Below, in pieces: positions 14,791 to 16,717 of a DNA stretch of 16,717 nucleotides. The first letter of the stretch is position 1; each line of letters opens with the position of its first letter. This DNA comes from Baffinella frigidus (Eukaryota > Cryptophyceae > Cryptomonadales > Baffinellaceae): assembly GCA_026770585.1 (NCBI GenBank), contig MU647372.1:25422-42138 (forward strand), read 5' to 3'. The notes beneath the pieces are model-generated. The model ran no database searches. It worked only from the letters and a program-made list of their open reading frames with translations, and was not told the DNA's origin. The translations under genes were made by a program, and so were the position numbers.

Positions 14791-14984
14791 AGGTCGCTCC
14801 CTGAGACCCCGCTTGGGAGGAGAGTCATCCACCGAGGCTCGTCACCTGTCCGACCGAGGCTCGTCACTTGTCCGACCGAGGCTCGTCACCTGTCCGACCG
14901 AGGCTCGTCACCTGTTCGATTGAGGCTCGTCACCTGTCCGACCGAGGCTCACACTCCCCGCTCGACAGTGGCAGGGAGCGACCT
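14791..14984. mobile_element. Inverted-repeat element carrying a 22-bp satellite
   Basis: AGGTCGCTCCCTG (14791-14803) and CAGGGAGCGACCT (14972-14984) are exact inverts. Between them lies the 22-bp tandem. A further GCGACCTCAAT at 14737-14748 hints at a larger structure. Confidence 0.6.
14833..14951. repeat. 22-bp tandem satellite, five copies plus part
   Basis: Unit CGAGGCTCGTCACCTGTCC-GAC starts at 14833, 14855, 14877, 14899 and 14921, with a partial sixth at 14943. There are only a few substitutions. Confidence 0.95.
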
Positions 14985-15021
14985 CAATGGGGGCGGCCAC
15001 CAAGAGTCAGGCACCACGTCT

Positions 15022-15125
15022 TATCCCTTGAGTGCCCATAGGGCGAATATTCACCCTAACTCGCCCTAGGCAGGTCCTGGGGCCCTACTGTACGGTGTAT
15101 GAGCCTACTGGTCACTCAAGGGATA
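15022..15125. mobile_element. TA-flanked foldback element M2, copy 1
   Basis: TATCCCTTGAGTG at the left and CACTCAAGGGATA at the right. The middle holds GGTCCTGGGGCCCTACTGTA. It sits after CACGTCT, the site where block A carries M1 at 8229. Confidence 0.8.
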
Positions 15126-15189
15126 CCGTGTGTTAGCTAGGTGATACAAGTATTTGGTTGTGTCACGCTTCCCCCCCCACGTCTCTCAG

Positions 15190-15318
15190 TGTTTAGGTTG
15201 TAGGGTTTAGGTTCTAGGTTCTAGGGTCTAGGGTTTAGGGTTTAGGGTTCAGGGTCTAGGGTTTAGGGTTTAGGGTTTAGGGTTTAAGGTTTAGGGTTTA
15301 GGGTTTAAGGTTAAGGGC
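15190..15318 (+). repeat. TTTAGGG array
   Basis: About 17 units, the most canonical array in the window, with TTCTAGG and TTTAAGG variants at the edges. G-rich on plus. Confidence 0.95.
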
Positions 15319-15482
15319 TTCCCCAAGTCTCTCACTGCCCAGAGCCTAAGCCATACATCTGGCGTGCCAGATCAACAAATGATGCGTGCCCCCTCTTACG
15401 GTAGGAACCTTTTCTTTCGAAAGACTGCTCAATAATCGAAAGACTTATCAGAATCACTGTAGCTATGCTCCTCTGTGGCGTC

Positions 15483-15573
15483 CAGGGGTACCTCGCTCAC
15501 TAGGAAGGGCCCGCTTCGGGACTAGGAAGGGCCCGCCTCGGGTCCCGAGGTGGGACGGGCCCGCCTCCGGACT
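15483..15573. mobile_element. M1 left end plus GGGCCCGC tandem
   Basis: CAGGGGTACCTCGCTCA (15483-15499) has no right partner. It runs into two 22-bp units with AGGAAGGGCCCGC (15498-15541) and a related inverted piece. GGGCCCGCTTCGGG recurs at 15830-15843. Confidence 0.55.
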
Positions 15574-15600
15574 CAGAACCAGAAGTTGCTCGGGCTACTG

Positions 15601-15710
15601 TACAGGGGTACCTCGCTCATAAGAAACATCCAGCCCCCTAGGACTCTACAGTAGGGCCCTATGGTGATCCTAGGGGGGTGGGCGTTTCTTATGAGCGAGG
15701 TACCCCTGTA
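15601..15710. mobile_element. TA-flanked foldback element M1, copy 5
   Basis: TACAGGGGTACCTCGCTCAT and ATGAGCGAGGTACCCCTGTA are exact 20-bp inverts. This 110-bp element is the cleanest copy in the window. Confidence 0.9.
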
Positions 15711-15719
15711 GTGCCCCGC

Positions 15720-15914
15720 ATGGCCCATGCACCTCTTGAGCCCTCTGATGAAGCTTGACGCTGTCGTGTTTTCGTGCTCGTTTCACTCAAGCGGCATTGC
15801 ATTCTCCCTTGGTGCCGCCCTTCCTATGACGGGCCCGCTTCGGGGCTCTTACCTCAAACAGCTCCAGTGCCTCCAATGGCTCCAACCCCGCAAGTGGCCA
15901 GGGGGTCAAAATTG
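15720..15914. other. No gene recognised
   Basis: Plus-strand frames here (15727-15956) have no recognisable domain. GGTCAAAATTGACC at 15904-15917 is a short palindrome. Confidence 0.3.
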
Positions 15915-15988
15915 ACCCCCGACAGGTCCTACGCAGGTCCTAGGGCCCTACGGTAGGGCGTATGAGCCTACTGGCCACTTAAGGGATG
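15915..15988. mobile_element. M2 foldback, right half only
   Basis: GCAGGTCCTAGGGCCCTACG, then GTATGAGCCTACTGG and CTTAAGGGAT match the right half of 15022-15125. It lies 12 bp beyond the peroxidase stop codon, so it would fall in that gene's 3' UTR. Confidence 0.65.
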
Positions 15989-15999
15989 GATCGAAAAGC

Positions 16000-16095
16000 T
16001 CAGAACCAGCCCTTGAGGCCCTCGAGGTTCCGGCAGCCGTTCTCGGTGAGCTTCTGGAACGCCTTGGAGAAGTCCGCGAAGAACTTCTTCTCGTC
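16000..16095 (-). CDS. Class I haem peroxidase, last exon (partial gene)
   Basis: The minus strand reads 31 residues then TGA: DEKKFFADFSKAFQKL, then TENGC, then RNLEGLKGWF. The part DEKKFFADFSKAFQKLTENG fits the C-terminal helix of class I peroxidases (ascorbate peroxidase and cytochrome c peroxidase), which in the family follows a YAKD or YANDE-type stretch. The exon is preceded by an AG acceptor (16096-16097 on plus) in phase 0. Enzymes of this class reduce hydrogen peroxide using ascorbate or cytochrome c. The catalytic haem residues lie upstream of this window, so the substrate class cannot be told. The short tail after TENG is not a family feature I recognise. Confidence 0.72.
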   Translation of the reverse strand, partial: DEKKFFADFSKAFQKLTENGCRNLEGLKGWF

Positions 16096-16130
16096 CTGTT
16101 CGGGATTCAGGGGTTGGGGCGCGGGGTTGG

Positions 16131-16212
16131 TGTCCGCTCCAAAGTTAACGGATTGCGTACCACGCACCCAGCATGTCAACTTAAGAGTAGCCCGCCAACC
16201 CGCCCGAGGCAG
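16131..16212 (-). repeat. R3 dispersed repeat, copy 4
   Basis: The reverse complement has GGGTTGGCGGGCTACTC, TTAAGTTGACATGCTGG, then GTGGTACGCAATCCG and TTAACTTTGGAGC. Confidence 0.7.
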
Positions 16213-16247
16213 AGCCGGGATAGTCAGCCGAGAATCTGCAACGCCTG

Positions 16248-16271
16248 GGTTGGGGTTGGGGTTGGGGTTTT
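16248..16271 (+). repeat. TTGGGG hexamer run
   Basis: Four GGGGTT units, a 6-bp version of the heptamer theme, at the edge of R3 copy 5. Confidence 0.7.
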
Positions 16272-16350
16272 GGCGAGACCAGGCTCGCTTTGGTGCCAAC
16301 GTGAACGGATTTGTACCGCATACCCTGCCTGTCAACTTAGGAACACCATG
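16270..16350 (-). repeat. R3 dispersed repeat, copy 5
   Basis: The reverse complement has CCTAAGTTGACAGG, GCGGTACAAATCCG and TTGGCACCAAAGCGAGCC. TGTCAACTTAGGA is duplicated at 16330 and 16350. Confidence 0.7.
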
Positions 16351-16424
16351 TCAACTTAGGAAAAGTCAGCTGAAGTTGCTCGACACTTGCTCCCGTCATG
16401 CGGGGTTTAAATTTTCTAATCTAG

Positions 16425-16502
16425 AGTTTGGGGTTTGGGGTCTGGGGTTTGGGGTTTGGGGTTTGAGGTTTCGGGTTTCGGGTTTAGGGTTTCGGGTTTG
16501 AC
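16425..16502 (+). repeat. TTTGGGG / TTTCGGG array inside the peroxidase intron
   Basis: About 11 heptamers shifting from TTTGGGG to TTTCGGG. G-rich on plus, so C-rich in the peroxidase pre-mRNA. Confidence 0.9.
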
Positions 16503-16549
16503 TTTGAAACTGGAATTAACTTTAAATCAAAAATCAAAAAGGTGAGGAC

Positions 16550-16614
16550 CTTGGCGTAGATGTCGACCCACTTCTTGAACTCCGTGTCTTCGATGAGCGC
16601 CATATCAGTCGTGT
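16550..16614 (-). CDS. Class I haem peroxidase, penultimate exon
   Basis: The minus strand reads TTDMALIEDTEFKKWVDIYAK, interrupted by a GT donor right after AAG. Joined in frame to the next exon this gives YAK-DEKKFF, as expected in the family, where an LPTD-x-AL motif precedes it. The proposed acceptor is AG at 16615-16616, but it lies in a CACGAAA repeat without a pyrimidine tract, so the exon start is uncertain. The CACGAAA run is open in all frames and could be read through. Confidence 0.65.
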
Positions 16615-16617
16615 CTC

Positions 16618-16655
16618 GTGTTTCGTGTTTCGTGTTTCGTGTTTCGTGTTTCAGA
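16618..16655. repeat. TTTCGTG heptamer array
   Basis: Five units of TTTCGTG, just upstream (in gene sense) of the penultimate peroxidase exon and covering its likely acceptor region. Confidence 0.9.
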
Positions 16656-16694
16656 CTACCTATAAAGTCTAATGTTAATTTGTGAACTCAGTAC

Positions 16695-16717
16695 CTTAGC
16701 GTAGACTTCGACCCACT
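16695..16717 (-). CDS. Peroxidase exon duplicate, cut by window edge
   Basis: The minus strand reads KWVEVYAK followed by GTACTGAG, a good donor. This repeats the end of the 16550-16614 exon (KWVDIYAK then GT), with conservative changes at three codons. Only 23 nt are in the window. It may be an alternative exon, a recent exon duplication, or the 3' end of a tandem gene copy. Confidence 0.5.

Larger units (their letters stand above)
11590..15027 (+). repeat. Duplicated block B (zinc-finger gene unit)
   Basis: Collinear partner of 4859-8232. Relative to A it has extra elements at 12647-12772, 14498-14618 and about 14641-14980. It lacks the ~500 bp before the zinc-finger gene. Confidence 0.85.
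16096..16549 (-). other. Peroxidase intron, 454 nt, GT-AG, filled with repeats
   Basis: The donor GTCCTCACC follows AAG at 16550 and the acceptor CCCGAACAG precedes GAC at 16095, both in phase 0. It contains two R3 copies (16131-16212, 16270-16350) and two telomere-like arrays (16248-16271, 16425-16502). Confidence 0.65.

Noticed and set aside
15386-15622. 78-codon plus ORF
   Set aside because: Runs through an M1 end and a GC-rich tandem; no recognisable domain.

Overview
This window looks like eukaryotic nuclear DNA, most likely from an alga or related protist. Coding density is very low. There are many heptamer arrays related to the TTTAGGG (CCCTAAA) telomere repeat, AATAAA poly(A) signals, one GT-AG intron, long C2H2 zinc-finger arrays and many short foldback (MITE-like) elements. 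TTTAGGG telomeres occur in green algae and plants and in several other algal lineages, so the lineage cannot be fixed from the sequence. A repeat-rich prasinophyte-type green alga is only a guess.

Layout. 1-4100 is gene-poor: telomere-like arrays, a 17-bp and a ~51-bp tandem satellite, a 126-bp foldback element, several members of a foldback family with CTAGCTCTGCC ends, and scattered copies of a repeat with core GGTACAAATCCGTCAACTTTGG. At 4160-5570 a ~400-bp GC-rich repeat (R1) lies as two inverted copies around a foldback-rich spacer. From 4859 begins a ~3.4-kb block (A, to ~8232): R1, a small foldback element, telomere-like arrays, then a C2H2 zinc-finger gene (7002-8048) with its 3' UTR. 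A diverged copy of the block in the same orientation (B, ~11590-15027) carries a second zinc-finger gene (13517-14383). 8229-11560 between them holds TA-flanked foldback elements, a duplicated ~430-bp repeat (R2) and no convincing gene. 14400-15990 is again foldback elements and satellites. At the right edge on the minus strand lies the 3' end of a class I haem peroxidase gene (16000-16717), split by a 454-nt intron full of repeats, with what looks like a duplicated penultimate exon.

The two zinc-finger genes share an almost uniform finger framework but differ at nearly all DNA-contact positions, so they probably read different DNA sites. They sit among abundant transposon-like foldbacks. By analogy with other expanding C2H2 families, a role in recognising such repeats is possible but is inference only. 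Comparing blocks A and B also gives empty/filled site pairs for several foldback elements, which date their insertion after the duplication.
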